From assembly GCA_032156805.1 (NCBI GenBank), contig JALDXQ010000064.1, positions 1 through 34,509 of the forward strand: DNA of 34,509 nucleotides, written 5' to 3'. Below are positions 24,469 through 32,145 of the stretch, piece by piece. Below the pieces are notes generated by a model, which saw only the letters and a list, made by a program, of their open reading frames with translations, had not been told where the DNA came from and did not search any database. The position numbers were made by a program, and so were the translations under genes. The stretch comes from Gp6-AA40 sp032156805 (GTDB taxonomy: Bacteria; Acidobacteriota; Vicinamibacteria; Vicinamibacterales; UBA2999). The first letter of the stretch is position 1, and each line of letters opens with the position of its first letter.

Positions 24469-25679
24469 GCGTGCACCTCGGCGGGAACTTCCGCCAAAAC
24501 GCCGTCCAGGATGTCGATGCCGGCATCGAGGTCCGCGGCTGTGATCGTCAGTGGCGGAAGAAGCCGCACGACCTTCTCATTCGTGCGATTCACGAGCAGT
24601 CCCCGCTCGCGCGCCAAATCGACAACCGGCGTGGCATCGACACGCAGTTCCACACCTCGCATGAGACCAGCCCCACGCACCTCGGCGATAACCGGATGCT
24701 TGAGCGCGAGGGTGCGCAGGCGGCGCTCGAGGTGATCGCCGACGGCGCGCACGTGATCGAGAAGCCCCCGGTCCATGAGCTCTTCGAGGAAGAAGGTCGC
24801 GGCGCGAGTGGCGAGCAGATTCCCGCCATATGTCGTGCCGTGATCACCTGCGGAGATCGTCTTGGCGACCCGCTCCGAGATGAGAGCCGCACCGACCGGG
24901 ACACCCGAGCCGAGTGCCTTGCCAACCGACACGAGATCCGGCTCCCAACCGAGTGCCTGAAAGTGAAATGGATGACCCGTCCGTCCGAGTCCCGTCTGCA
25001 CTTCGTCGGCGATGAGCAGCGTCCCGGTGCGACGGCAGGCATCAGCGATGGCATCGGAGAAGGCGCGGGGGAGCGGGCGCACGCCACCCTCTCCGCGAAT
25101 GGGCTCGGCGATCACTGCGGCCGTGCGGTCGGTGACCGCAGCATAGAGAGCGTCAGGAGAGCTAGGGTCGACAAACGTGACGGGCCCGAGCAGCGGCTCG
25201 AATGGTGTCCGGTAATGTTCGTCCCATGTGACCGACAGTGCGCCCATCGTGCGTCCGGCGAACGAGTTTTCAATCGCAACGAAAGAGGTCCGATTGCTGA
25301 CGCCCTGGGTGTGCCAGAAACGTCGCGCGAACTTGAGACAGGCTTCGTTGGCCTCTGCGCCGCTGTTGCAGAAGAAGACGCGCGACAGGCCGGAAAGCGT
25401 CGAGAGGCGCGCCGCTGCTTCCGCCTGGAAGGGATGGTAGTACAGGTTCGACGTATGCAGCAGCGTCGATGCCTGATCGGCCACCGCTGCCGCGAGGCCG
25501 GGATGCGCGTGGCCAAGCGAGGCCACCCCGATCCCGGACACGAAGTCGAGGTACTCACGGCCGTCGACGTCGTACAGACGCGGTCCATTGCCACGCACGA
25601 ACGCCACCGGCTGACGACGGTAGGTGTGGAGGACGTATTGGGATTCGCGGGCCTGTATGCTGTCGAGGGTCGTTTTCAT
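24465..25679 (-). CDS. argD: Acetylornithine aminotransferase
   Basis: From the ATG at 25679 (the longer open frame upstream is the argB shadow) the protein has 404 residues. It is a class III PLP aminotransferase that makes N-acetylornithine from the semialdehyde with glutamate as donor. Signature parts are DFVSGIGVASLGHAHP near the N-terminus, CNSGAEANEACLKFAR, the LLIADEVQTGLGRTG aspartate motif (221-235) and the PLP lysine K254 in VGKALGSGVPVGA. The start overlaps the argB stop by four bases and the end overlaps the NAGS gene (ATGA). Paralogues for GABA or lysine are possible, but the operon makes ArgD the clear call. Confidence 0.95.
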   Translation of the reverse strand: MKTTLDSIQARESQYVLHTYRRQPVAFVRGNGPRLYDVDGREYLDFVSGIGVASLGHAHPGLAAAVADQASTLLHTSNLYYHPFQAEAAARLSTLSGLSRVFFCNSGAEANEACLKFARRFWHTQGVSNRTSFVAIENSFAGRTMGALSVTWDEHYRTPFEPLLGPVTFVDPSSPDALYAAVTDRTAAVIAEPIRGEGGVRPLPRAFSDAIADACRRTGTLLIADEVQTGLGRTGHPFHFQALGWEPDLVSVGKALGSGVPVGAALISERVAKTISAGDHGTTYGGNLLATRAATFFLEELMDRGLLDHVRAVGDHLERRLRTLALKHPVIAEVRGAGLMRGVELRVDATPVVDLARERGLLVNRTNEKVVRLLPPLTITAADLDAGIDILDGVLAEVPAEVHA

Positions 25680-26524
25680 CGCACCACCTGCGTGCACCCT
25701 GTGAGACGAGTCGAAGAATCGGCCAGGGTGCCGAGCCGAGTCTTCCTGCCATTGGCGATCACCACATCGCCAACACCGGCCTGGAGCGCTGCGCGACACG
25801 CCTGCAGCTTGGCCACCATGCCCTTGTTCGCCGTGCCCGCCTTCACCATGCGTGCGGCTTCGCGCGTCGTGAGACGCTCGATGGTCTCTCCCTGCTCGTC
25901 CAGCACGCCTGAGGTCCCGCCCGCGATCACGAGACGCCGTGCCCGCAGTGCCGCGGCGAGATGGGACGCCAGCGTGTCCGCGTTGACGTTGAGCAGCTGA
26001 CCGTCGCGCGTGGCACCAATACACGCGACTATGGGCACGTATCCGCGCGACATCAGATCCGTCAGCAGACGTGGAGCACCGTTGCCTGCCGGCGCGCCGA
26101 CCAGTCCGAGGTCGACACGCTCCCCGGCCACAGAAACAATCGGCGCTGCCCGCTTCATCGTTGCCACGGTCGCGTCGGCGCCGGTCAACCCGACAGGTTC
26201 GGCACCGGCGCGACGCACGGCCGCGACCAGGCGTGTGTTGATCGCACCCGCCAGGACGGATACCACGACGTCGAGCGTGCGGGCATCGGTGACCCGCAGT
26301 CCATCCACCTGCTGCTTCGGGATTCCTGCCGCATTGAGGGCGGCGTCGATCTCCTTGCCGCCACCGTGAACGACGACCAGCGCGGCGTGCTCGGCCAGCT
26401 TCGCGATGGCCTTCGCGATAGTGCCGAGATCGCCCGGTTGCTCGAGGAGCTCCCCGCCAAGCTTCAGCACGAGCGCTGGCTTCTTTCCGCCGCGCGTGCG
26501 CGCGGCAGCAGGGGTCCGGTTCAC
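25676..26524 (-). CDS. argB: Acetylglutamate kinase
   Basis: This 282-residue amino-acid kinase phosphorylates N-acetylglutamate with ATP. Typical parts are LKLGGELLEQ (20-29) with the phosphate-binding lysine K21, the VVHGGGKEID loop (51-60), the acetylglutamate-binding DGLRVTDARTLDVV and the NVNADTLASHLAAAL and GGTSGVLDEQG segments near the C-terminal lobe. The KLGGE opening is less common than KYGGN in ArgB but occurs in several phyla, including LysW-linked kinases. No LysW gene or lysine gene is present here, so ArgB is preferred. It begins with GTG overlapping the argC stop (GTGA) and overlaps argD by four bases. Confidence 0.93.
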   Translation of the reverse strand: MNRTPAAARTRGGKKPALVLKLGGELLEQPGDLGTIAKAIAKLAEHAALVVVHGGGKEIDAALNAAGIPKQQVDGLRVTDARTLDVVVSVLAGAINTRLVAAVRRAGAEPVGLTGADATVATMKRAAPIVSVAGERVDLGLVGAPAGNGAPRLLTDLMSRGYVPIVACIGATRDGQLLNVNADTLASHLAAALRARRLVIAGGTSGVLDEQGETIERLTTREAARMVKAGTANKGMVAKLQACRAALQAGVGDVVIANGRKTRLGTLADSSTRLTGCTQVVR

Positions 26525-27558
26525 AGCAGGCCCGTCCGTTCGTCGAGCCCCAGCATGACGTTGAGGTTCTGCACCGCGGACCCTGCCGCGCCCTTGAGCA
26601 GATTGTCGATGATCGCCACCAGGACAATGCGATTCCGCTCCTGATCGACCTTCCAGCCGATATCGCAGAAGTTGGTGTGCGCGACGTGTTTGATCTCAGG
26701 CAAGGCTCCGCCGGTGAGCCGCACGAACGGCGCATCGGCGTACGCGGCGGCGAACGCATCGGCGACCTGTTGCTCGGTCGTTCCGGGTTTCAGGGAGCCG
26801 TAGATCGTCTCGAGGATCCCGCGATCGAGCGGCACGAGATGCGGCACGAACGTGACATTCGTGCCGAGCTCCTGCTCGATCTCCGCCGTATGGCGGTGCT
26901 GAAACACGGCGTACGCAGCAACGCTGCCGTGATTCTCCGAGAAGTGCGTCCGCTCGGATGGCGTTTTGCCAGCGCCCGACACGCCCGACTTCGCGTCGAC
27001 GACGACCGAGCCAGTGAGCAGCCCGGCGCGGTGCAGCGGTTCGAGCGCCAGAAGCGCTGCTGTTGGATAGCACCCGGGATTCGACACGAGGCGCGCCGTG
27101 CGGATCTCGGCCTGGTGACCCTCGGTCAATCCGTAGACGGTGCCTTCGGGAAGAGCCGTCGTCGCTGGATACCACCGCTCACGATCCGACGCGTTGCGGA
27201 TGCGGAAGGCGCCTGACAGATCGATCACTCGGGCGCCGCGCTCGAGAAGCTTGGGCGCCAGTTCCGCCGACGCCGCCTCGGGAAGCGCGAGAAAAATGAC
27301 GTCAGCCTCGCTCACGAGGCGATCGACGTCGAGCGGCTGCACGGCGCCATCCCAGATACGGGCGAGCGCCGGCAGTGGCCGTGGCGCGCTGGTCGCCCCG
27401 GAGGACATCGCGGCGGTCAGCCTGACGCGCGGATGCCGTGCGAGGATGCGCACCAGTTCCTGTCCGGCGTAGCCGGTGGCGCCGGCAATGGCGACGCGCG
27501 TGAGCGACTGTTCCGCCGCGCCGGCGCGATCACGTTCAACGGAGGGTATCAGGGCCAT
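26521..27558 (-). CDS. argC: N-acetyl-gamma-glutamyl-phosphate reductase
   Basis: The enzyme (345 residues) reduces acetylglutamyl phosphate to the semialdehyde with NADPH. The NADP-binding GATGYAG is at 26-32 and the catalytic cysteine is C163 in SNPGCYPTAA. GAGKTPSERTHFSEN and LVPLDRGILETIYG follow, as in the family. It is the first gene of the operon. The ATG at 27558 lies about 22 nt after the predicted transcript start, and the longer open frame reaching 27963 runs through the promoter and argR and is rejected. The promoter contains the ArgR palindrome, so repression by arginine is expected. Confidence 0.95.
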   Translation of the reverse strand: MALIPSVERDRAGAAEQSLTRVAIAGATGYAGQELVRILARHPRVRLTAAMSSGATSAPRPLPALARIWDGAVQPLDVDRLVSEADVIFLALPEAASAELAPKLLERGARVIDLSGAFRIRNASDRERWYPATTALPEGTVYGLTEGHQAEIRTARLVSNPGCYPTAALLALEPLHRAGLLTGSVVVDAKSGVSGAGKTPSERTHFSENHGSVAAYAVFQHRHTAEIEQELGTNVTFVPHLVPLDRGILETIYGSLKPGTTEQQVADAFAAAYADAPFVRLTGGALPEIKHVAHTNFCDIGWKVDQERNRIVLVAIIDNLLKGAAGSAVQNLNVMLGLDERTGLL

Positions 27559-27586
27559 CGTATCGAGGTCAGTGCCAAAAGGAATA

Positions 27587-27615
27587 TTTATACATTCGAA
27601 TGTATAAACAGTCAA
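27587..27615 (-). promoter_or_regulatory. argC promoter overlapped by a perfect ArgR-type operator
   Basis: On the minus strand TTGACT (27615-27610) and TATAAA (27592-27587) are separated by exactly 17 bases. Positions 27587-27608 are a perfect 22-bp palindrome whose half is TTTATACATTC, covering the -10 box and most of the spacer. It lies between divergent argC and argR, the standard place for an ARG box, and its A/T-rich ends with a central TTC-GAA resemble ArgR sites in general form. Repressor bound here would block argC directly and could also affect argR. Confidence 0.8.
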
Positions 27616-27660
27616 GTTTTGAGTTATGCTGTCTTTTCGGAGACGGAAAAAGACACAGCT

Positions 27661-28113
27661 ATGAAAGCGAGACGACAGAGCGCCATCCTCGACATCGTGC
27701 GCCACGAGCCGATCAGGAGCCAGGAACAGCTCCGACTGATGATCAGGGCATCCGGCTTCGACGTCACGCAGGCGACGCTGTCGCGGGATATACGGGAGCT
27801 CGGTCTCGTCAAAGGCGGTGCTGACGGCGCCTATCGGCCGCAGGGCAGCGTCGAGGTCAACGGCCATACCGCCAAAGCGCTGTTTCAGCGGGCGCTCGCG
27901 TCGCAGCTGCGGCGCATCGATCGCGTCCAGCAACTCGTGCTGCTGAAGACCGGTCTGGGTCACGCCCAGTCGTTGTGTGCGGCGCTCGATGGCGCCGAGT
28001 TGCCTGATGTCGTGGGTACGCTGGCGGGAGAAGACACGATTCTCATCATCACCCCGGACGCGCGCCGCGCGCGGGCCCTGGTCAAGCGCCTCGAGGAGAT
28101 GTCACAGACATGA
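27661..28113 (+). CDS. argR: Arginine repressor ArgR
   Basis: The protein (150 residues, normal size) has the two ArgR domains. An N-terminal winged helix covers about residues 1-70: RRQSAILDIVRHEPIRSQEQL, then the recognition segment VTQATLSRDIRELGLVK. A C-terminal oligomerisation and arginine-binding domain ends with the GTLAGEDTILIITPD stretch, the family's GTIAGDDTILI signature. Hexamers bind arginine and then the operator. The palindrome before argC, 53 nt upstream of this start, is the likely target. The stop overlaps the next start (ATGA), so regulator and the two following genes form one transcript. The in-frame extension upstream of the ATG crosses the operator and is not used. Confidence 0.95.
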   Translation: MKARRQSAILDIVRHEPIRSQEQLRLMIRASGFDVTQATLSRDIRELGLVKGGADGAYRPQGSVEVNGHTAKALFQRALASQLRRIDRVQQLVLLKTGLGHAQSLCAALDGAELPDVVGTLAGEDTILIITPDARRARALVKRLEEMSQT

Positions 28114-29003
28114 GCACGATCGTGCTGGCCTATTCAGGCGGGTTCAAGTCGTCGAACGCAGTTCACTGGCTCTCTGAGACCACTGGTGCTGAGGTCGTGA
28201 CGGTGACGCTCGACATCGGGCAGCGTGAGGATCTGGCCGGCATCCGCAGCCGTGCGTTGTCGTGCGGTGCGCGTCGTGCCCACGCGATCGACGCCCGCGA
28301 AGAGCTGGTGCGGGAGTTTCTCCTGCCATCACTCGAGGGCGGCCCGCGCGTGCCGGACGCTATCCCGCTCGTGGGGGAACTGCCTGCTCCGCTCATCGCA
28401 CGCAAGTTGCTCGAGGTGGCCCGCATCGAAGGAGCTTCGATAGTGGCGCACGCCTCGTCGGATCATTCGATTGATGCGGCCTTTCACGCGCTCGATTCGG
28501 GTGTCACGATGCTGGCGCCGGCCCGTGAGTGGCAGATGAACCCGCTTGAGTTGATGGCGTACGCGCGCGCACGTGGCATTGCGCCGCGGAATGCCTCTGA
28601 TGACGGCTGTCGGATCGACGAGAACCTCTGGGGCCGGACGATCGGGTTTGCTGACGCAGAGGGCCTTCCGAAGCTGGCCCGCCGGGCTGCGGCTTCGTCC
28701 AACGACGCCGCATATCTCGAGATTCGATTCGAGGCTGGAGTGCCCGTTGCCATCAATGATGTGCCGATGCCACCAGTAGAAATGCTGGAGAGTCTCGCGC
28801 TCATCGCTGGTCGGCACGGTGTTGGTCGTTTCGAGACCTCCGGCGACGGGCGCACGATCGTGTACGATGCGCCTGCCGCGACCGTCCTCCACACCGCGCG
28901 CGCCGCTCTCGGCGGACAGACCGGTGTCGTTCACTTGACCGTCGTGGACGGGCGATGCGCGGTCCTCGATCCCAACAACATGGAAGTGGTGAATCTCGCG
29001 TGA
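28110..29003 (+). CDS. Argininosuccinate synthase-like protein lacking the catalytic motifs
   Basis: This 297-residue protein is clearly related to ArgG. It has AYSGG at its start, APLIARKLLEVARIEGASIVAH, LAPAREWQM, RIDENLWGR (168-176), EIRFEAGVPVAIN and YDAPAATVLHTA, all in the ArgG order. But it is about 100 residues shorter. The PP-loop SGGLDTS is SGGFKSS (9-15), losing the aspartate. The GKGNDQ-x-RFE site is replaced by SSDHSIDAAFH (116-126). The YEG segment before the PLIA helix is missing, and the C-terminal tetramerisation tail is absent. The gene is intact, overlaps argR (ATGA) and argH (GTGA), and uses codons like its neighbours, so it is not a fresh pseudogene. It may be a divergent synthase, a partner subunit, or a citrulline or arginine sensor. 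No canonical argG is in the window. Confidence 0.85.
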   Translation: MSTIVLAYSGGFKSSNAVHWLSETTGAEVVTVTLDIGQREDLAGIRSRALSCGARRAHAIDAREELVREFLLPSLEGGPRVPDAIPLVGELPAPLIARKLLEVARIEGASIVAHASSDHSIDAAFHALDSGVTMLAPAREWQMNPLELMAYARARGIAPRNASDDGCRIDENLWGRTIGFADAEGLPKLARRAAASSNDAAYLEIRFEAGVPVAINDVPMPPVEMLESLALIAGRHGVGRFETSGDGRTIVYDAPAATVLHTARAALGGQTGVVHLTVVDGRCAVLDPNNMEVVNLA

Positions 29004-30385
29004 CACTCTGGTCCGGTCGGTTCGATACAGCTCCTGATCCCGCCGCCTTCGACTTCGGCATCTCATTCGGCTTCGACCGCGCACTGTTCGAGGACGATGT
29101 GACGGGGAGCATCGCCTGGGCGCAGGCGCTGGCCGCCGCGGGAGTGTTGTCCGCCGCCGACACGTCGGCCATTGTCACGGCGCTGGGCGACATCCTCGAG
29201 CAGGGTCGTCGCGACCCATCGTGGATCGCGGGACCGGACGAAGACGTGCACAGCTTCGTCGAGCGTCAGCTCGTGGACCGCATCGGCGATCCCGGGCGGC
29301 GACTTCACACCGGACGCTCGCGCAACGAGCAGGTCTCGCTCGACCTGAGACTGTACCTGCGGCGTCGAATCGGGCTGCTGCAGCGGGCCGTCGTGAAGTT
29401 GGTCAGTGCATGCGCCGACCAGGCGGAGCAGGCCGGCACGGCGATGATGCCGTCGTACACGCATCTGCGCCGGGCACAACCGGTGCTCGTGGCGCATTTT
29501 TTCCTCTCTCACGCATCGGCACTTCGTCGCGATCACGCACGTCTGGCAACAGCGGCGCAGGAAGCCGACTCGCTGACGCTCGGCTCGGGCGCGATTGCCG
29601 GCACGAGCTACGGCGTCGACACCGATCTGCTGGCTCGCACGCTCGGGTTTTCGCGCGTGGTCTCGAACAGCATGGATGCGTCGTCTGATCGCGATTTCGT
29701 GGCGACGTTCCTCTATGCGGTCGCGCTGGGCATGGTGCATCTGAGCCGCATGGCCGAGGACTTCATCATCTTCACCGGCGAAGAGCACGGCTTCTTCGAC
29801 CTGTCTGATGCATCGGCGACCGGCAGCAGCATGATGCCGCAGAAGAAGAACCCCGATCCGCTGGAGCTCGTTCGCGGTAAAACGGGACGGGCCATCGGCC
29901 GACTGACCGGGTGGCTTGCGACGATGAAAGGGCTGCCCGGCGGATACAACAAAGACCTGCAGGAAGACAAGGAGGCGGTCTTCGACGGCGAGGCGACGTA
30001 CGCGGCGTCGCTGTCTGCGACTCACGCCGTCATATCGCGCCTGTCGGTCAACGCGGAACGTTCCGGACGTGCGGCGTCCGGTCTGCTGCTGGCCACCGAT
30101 GTTGCGGATTACCTGGTTGCGCGAGGGATGCCGTTTCGTCGCGCGCATGAGGTCGTCGGCGCCATGGTGCGACGCTTGCTTGCCGAGCGACGGGACTTCA
30201 GCGATCTGACGATGGCCGAATGGCAAGAGGCCAGTGATATGTTTGATGACGATGCGCCGAAAGCCGCGACCGCGCTCGCCTCGGTCCAGGCGCGGCGGAC
30301 GCCTCAGTCCACCAACCCGGACGCGGTACGTGCTGCTCTGGCTGACTGCCGCCGTTGGGTTCTGTCGACGTCCGGCTCCTTGTAA
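29000..30385 (+). CDS. argH: Argininosuccinate lyase
   Basis: The enzyme (461 residues) splits argininosuccinate into arginine and fumarate, the last pathway step. From the GTG at 29000, which overlaps the preceding stop (GTGA), it reads VTLWSGRF, the usual ArgH opening; the longer frame from 28955 is inside the argG-like gene. Family motifs are EDVHSFVERQL (aspartate/histidine region), HTGRSRNEQVSLDLRLYLR, PSYTHLRRAQP and the signature GSSMMPQKKNPD (275-286) with the mobile-loop catalytic serine S277. It acts as a cytoplasmic tetramer. The ArgH motifs are all intact, in contrast to the degenerate argG-like protein before it. Confidence 0.96.
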   Translation: MTLWSGRFDTAPDPAAFDFGISFGFDRALFEDDVTGSIAWAQALAAAGVLSAADTSAIVTALGDILEQGRRDPSWIAGPDEDVHSFVERQLVDRIGDPGRRLHTGRSRNEQVSLDLRLYLRRRIGLLQRAVVKLVSACADQAEQAGTAMMPSYTHLRRAQPVLVAHFFLSHASALRRDHARLATAAQEADSLTLGSGAIAGTSYGVDTDLLARTLGFSRVVSNSMDASSDRDFVATFLYAVALGMVHLSRMAEDFIIFTGEEHGFFDLSDASATGSSMMPQKKNPDPLELVRGKTGRAIGRLTGWLATMKGLPGGYNKDLQEDKEAVFDGEATYAASLSATHAVISRLSVNAERSGRAASGLLLATDVADYLVARGMPFRRAHEVVGAMVRRLLAERRDFSDLTMAEWQEASDMFDDDAPKAATALASVQARRTPQSTNPDAVRAALADCRRWVLSTSGSL

Positions 30386-30391
30386 AAGGAG
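30376..30391 (+). terminator. Hairpin across the argH stop codon
   Basis: CTCCTT (30376-30381) pairs with AAGGAG (30386-30391) around GTAA, which includes the stop codon. A T-rich stretch (TTGCTTTT) follows. It is a short stem, so a weak terminator at best. Confidence 0.4.
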
Positions 30392-30395
30392 TTGC

Positions 30396-30417
30396 TTTTG
30401 GGAATTTGGGTTTTGGG
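30396..30417. repeat. Heptad-like run TTTTGGG after argH
   Basis: TTTTGGG, an eight-base AATTTGGG, then TTTTGGG stand in tandem just after the argH terminator-like hairpin. The spacing is 7 to 8 bases, similar to the other border repeats. Confidence 0.5.
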
Positions 30418-30487
30418 GTTACACTCAGACCGGACCTTCACTCTGATTTCACCTACCCCGCCCTGAAGGTTGCTTCCGGGGGAGTTC

Positions 30488-31243
30488 ATGCAGCAGCGCC
30501 GGGTTCGGCTCGGTGACGTTCTAGACGACTACTGTCCGCGCGAGCGCCGCATCACCAACCATGCGGTTGTCGCGATGATCGAAGACGACGTGAAGCAGAC
30601 GCGTTGCACCACGTGTGACGCCGAGCACGAGTACAAGCACGCCAAGGTTCCGACGCCGCGACGCAAGAAGCCCGTCGCCGCGGCTGCGGCTCCTCCTGTC
30701 GAGGCGACTGACTCGATGCTTGTCGTTGCCGAGGCAGATACGGACGCGGGCGAGGTGCTCGACGACGCGGTCGACGAGGTCCCGGTCTCCACCGAGACGA
30801 TCGAGGCTGCCAAAGAGCCCGAACCGGTCGAGAGCGAGGAACTTCAACCCTCCGGCACCGACGACGAGTGGCCGGTGCATCGACCGTTGATTCGCGCCAC
30901 GTTGCCGCGTCCGGAAGGCCAGGCCCCTGAGCGCAAGCCAACCGACTTCACGATCCGTCAAAGCGGGGGCCGATTCGATGGCCAGCGCAACGGCAACAAG
31001 TCGCGCGGCAACAAGCACGGCCGACACGCGCAGGGTCACCCGTCAGGACAGTCATCGGGACCGTCACGATTTGGCAGTTCCCGCCAGGGTTCCCGTCACG
31101 GCGGCGGGCAACACACCGGCAATCAGCAGCAGCGTCAGGGCAACCGTCAGGGCCCATCCGGCCAGCGGGACGGGCGGCCCGGTGGCCAGGGTGGCGGTCA
31201 CAACCGGGGCGGACAGAATCGCGGACCCAAGCGCGGACGGTAG
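30488..31243 (+). CDS. Low-complexity protein with CxxC N-terminus and RG/QG-rich tail
   Basis: From the ATG at 30488 (GGGGAG four bases upstream; a TTG at 30470 is possible) the protein has 251 residues. The first 60 are compact and look conserved: RRVRLGDVLDDYCPRERRITNH, then TRCTTCDAEHEYK with C16, C40 and C43, possibly a zinc site. Residues about 70-130 are acidic and rich in Ala, Val and Glu. From about 158 the chain is built of Gly, Gln, Arg, Asn and His (RG, QG and GG repeats), like nucleic-acid-binding disordered tails. No known family is recognised. The acidic middle and basic tail suggest an RNA- or DNA-associated protein, perhaps able to form condensates. That is inference. It follows argH by about 100 nt but need not share its operon. 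Confidence 0.8.
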   Translation: MQQRRVRLGDVLDDYCPRERRITNHAVVAMIEDDVKQTRCTTCDAEHEYKHAKVPTPRRKKPVAAAAAPPVEATDSMLVVAEADTDAGEVLDDAVDEVPVSTETIEAAKEPEPVESEELQPSGTDDEWPVHRPLIRATLPRPEGQAPERKPTDFTIRQSGGRFDGQRNGNKSRGNKHGRHAQGHPSGQSSGPSRFGSSRQGSRHGGGQHTGNQQQRQGNRQGPSGQRDGRPGGQGGGHNRGGQNRGPKRGR

Positions 31244-31248
31244 CTGCT

Positions 31249-31276
31249 CCCCACTCCATACTCCTGAACTCCACAC
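31249..31276. repeat. Heptad-like run CCxxACT before fabI
   Basis: CCCCACT, CCATACT, CCTGAAC and TCCACAC follow each other with a period of about seven in the 102-nt gap between the low-complexity gene and fabI. The dyad CAGTCC-GT-GGACTG (31293-31306) lies further along in the same gap. Confidence 0.5.
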
Positions 31277-31345
31277 CGCCCACGAACCTGAACAGTCCGT
31301 GGACTGGACACGTCAGACCGGAATCAGGAGACTGCAGACACGACC

Positions 31346-32119
31346 ATGAGTGATTTCAGCGGCAAACATGGCCTCATCGTTGGTGTGGCCAACAAGCGCT
31401 CGATCTCCTGGGCCATCGCACAGGCCGTGGCACGACGCGGTGCTCGACTGGCGTTGACGTATCAGGGGCGGTTCGAGGAGCACGTCCATGACCTCTCGCA
31501 GGGGCTGGAGCAGCCTCCCCTCGTGCTGCCGTGCGATGTGTCGTCGGATGCCGAGATCGCGTCGGTATTCGAGAAGGTCGATCAGGAGTTTGGCGGACTC
31601 GACTTCCTCGTGCATGGAGCCGCCTTTGCGCCTCGCGAGGAGCTCGAAGCACCGTTTGTCAACACGACCCGCGACGGGTTCCGTATCGCCATGGACATAT
31701 CGGCCTACTCACTCATCGCGCTGACGCGAGCCGCCGTGCCGTTGTTCGAGAAGCGAGGGGGTGGATCGGTTGTCACGTTGTCGTATCTCGGAAGCCAGCG
31801 CGTGTTCCCGAACTACAACGTGATGGGTGTGGCCAAGGCTACCCTCGAGGCCACCGTGCGTTACCTCGCTGCTGATGTTGGCCCCAGGGCGGTGCGCGTG
31901 AACGCGGTGTCAGCAGGACCGATCAAAACGCTCGCAGCCGCCGGCATCAAGGGGTTTTCGAGCATCCTCCACGTGTACGCGGAGCGCGCGCCGCTGCGAC
32001 GCAACGTGGAGACCTCCGAGGTTGCCGAGGCGTGTGCCTTCCTGCTCAGTGATGCCGGCAAGGCCGTCACCGGCGAAGTGCTCATCGTCGACGCGGGCTA
32101 TCACATCACGGGAATGTAG
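31346..32119 (+). CDS. fabI: Enoyl-ACP reductase FabI
   Basis: The enzyme (257 residues) performs the last step of each fatty-acid elongation round, reducing trans-2-enoyl-ACP with NADH or NADPH. It is a short-chain dehydrogenase of the FabI branch. The nucleotide loop is GLIVGVANKRSISWAIA, and the active-site set Y147, Y157 and K164 matches the E. coli Y146/Y156/K163 spacing (Y-x6-K). SAGPIKTLAAAGIKGF is the substrate loop. This is the triclosan-sensitive type as a family. The ATG at 31346 has CAGGAG 15 bases upstream. The gene converges on the HD-GYP gene with a strong hairpin between. Confidence 0.96.
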   Translation: MSDFSGKHGLIVGVANKRSISWAIAQAVARRGARLALTYQGRFEEHVHDLSQGLEQPPLVLPCDVSSDAEIASVFEKVDQEFGGLDFLVHGAAFAPREELEAPFVNTTRDGFRIAMDISAYSLIALTRAAVPLFEKRGGGSVVTLSYLGSQRVFPNYNVMGVAKATLEATVRYLAADVGPRAVRVNAVSAGPIKTLAAAGIKGFSSILHVYAERAPLRRNVETSEVAEACAFLLSDAGKAVTGEVLIVDAGYHITGM

Positions 32120-32120
32120 T

Positions 32121-32138
32121 GGCGGGTTGAGACCCGCC
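32121..32138. terminator. Hairpin between convergent fabI and HD-GYP genes
   Basis: GGCGGGT (32121-32127) and ACCCGCC (32132-32138) form a perfect 7-bp GC-rich stem with a TGAG loop, one base after the fabI stop. No T run follows on either side, but the position between converging genes fits a two-way terminator. Confidence 0.55.
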
Positions 32139-32145
32139 TGCGGCG

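Noticed and set aside
24294..26000. 568-codon open frame on the plus strand
   Set aside because: It is the complement of argD, argB and the NAGS gene, Arg-rich without recognisable domains, and has no ribosome site; typical of high-GC antisense frames.
27559..27963. Longer argC start far upstream
   Set aside because: The extension crosses the argC promoter, the operator and the argR coding region.
28110..29003. argG-like gene as a recent pseudogene
   Set aside because: The frame is intact, both ends are coupled to neighbours, and structural segments are preserved; a relic would be expected to carry stops or frameshifts.
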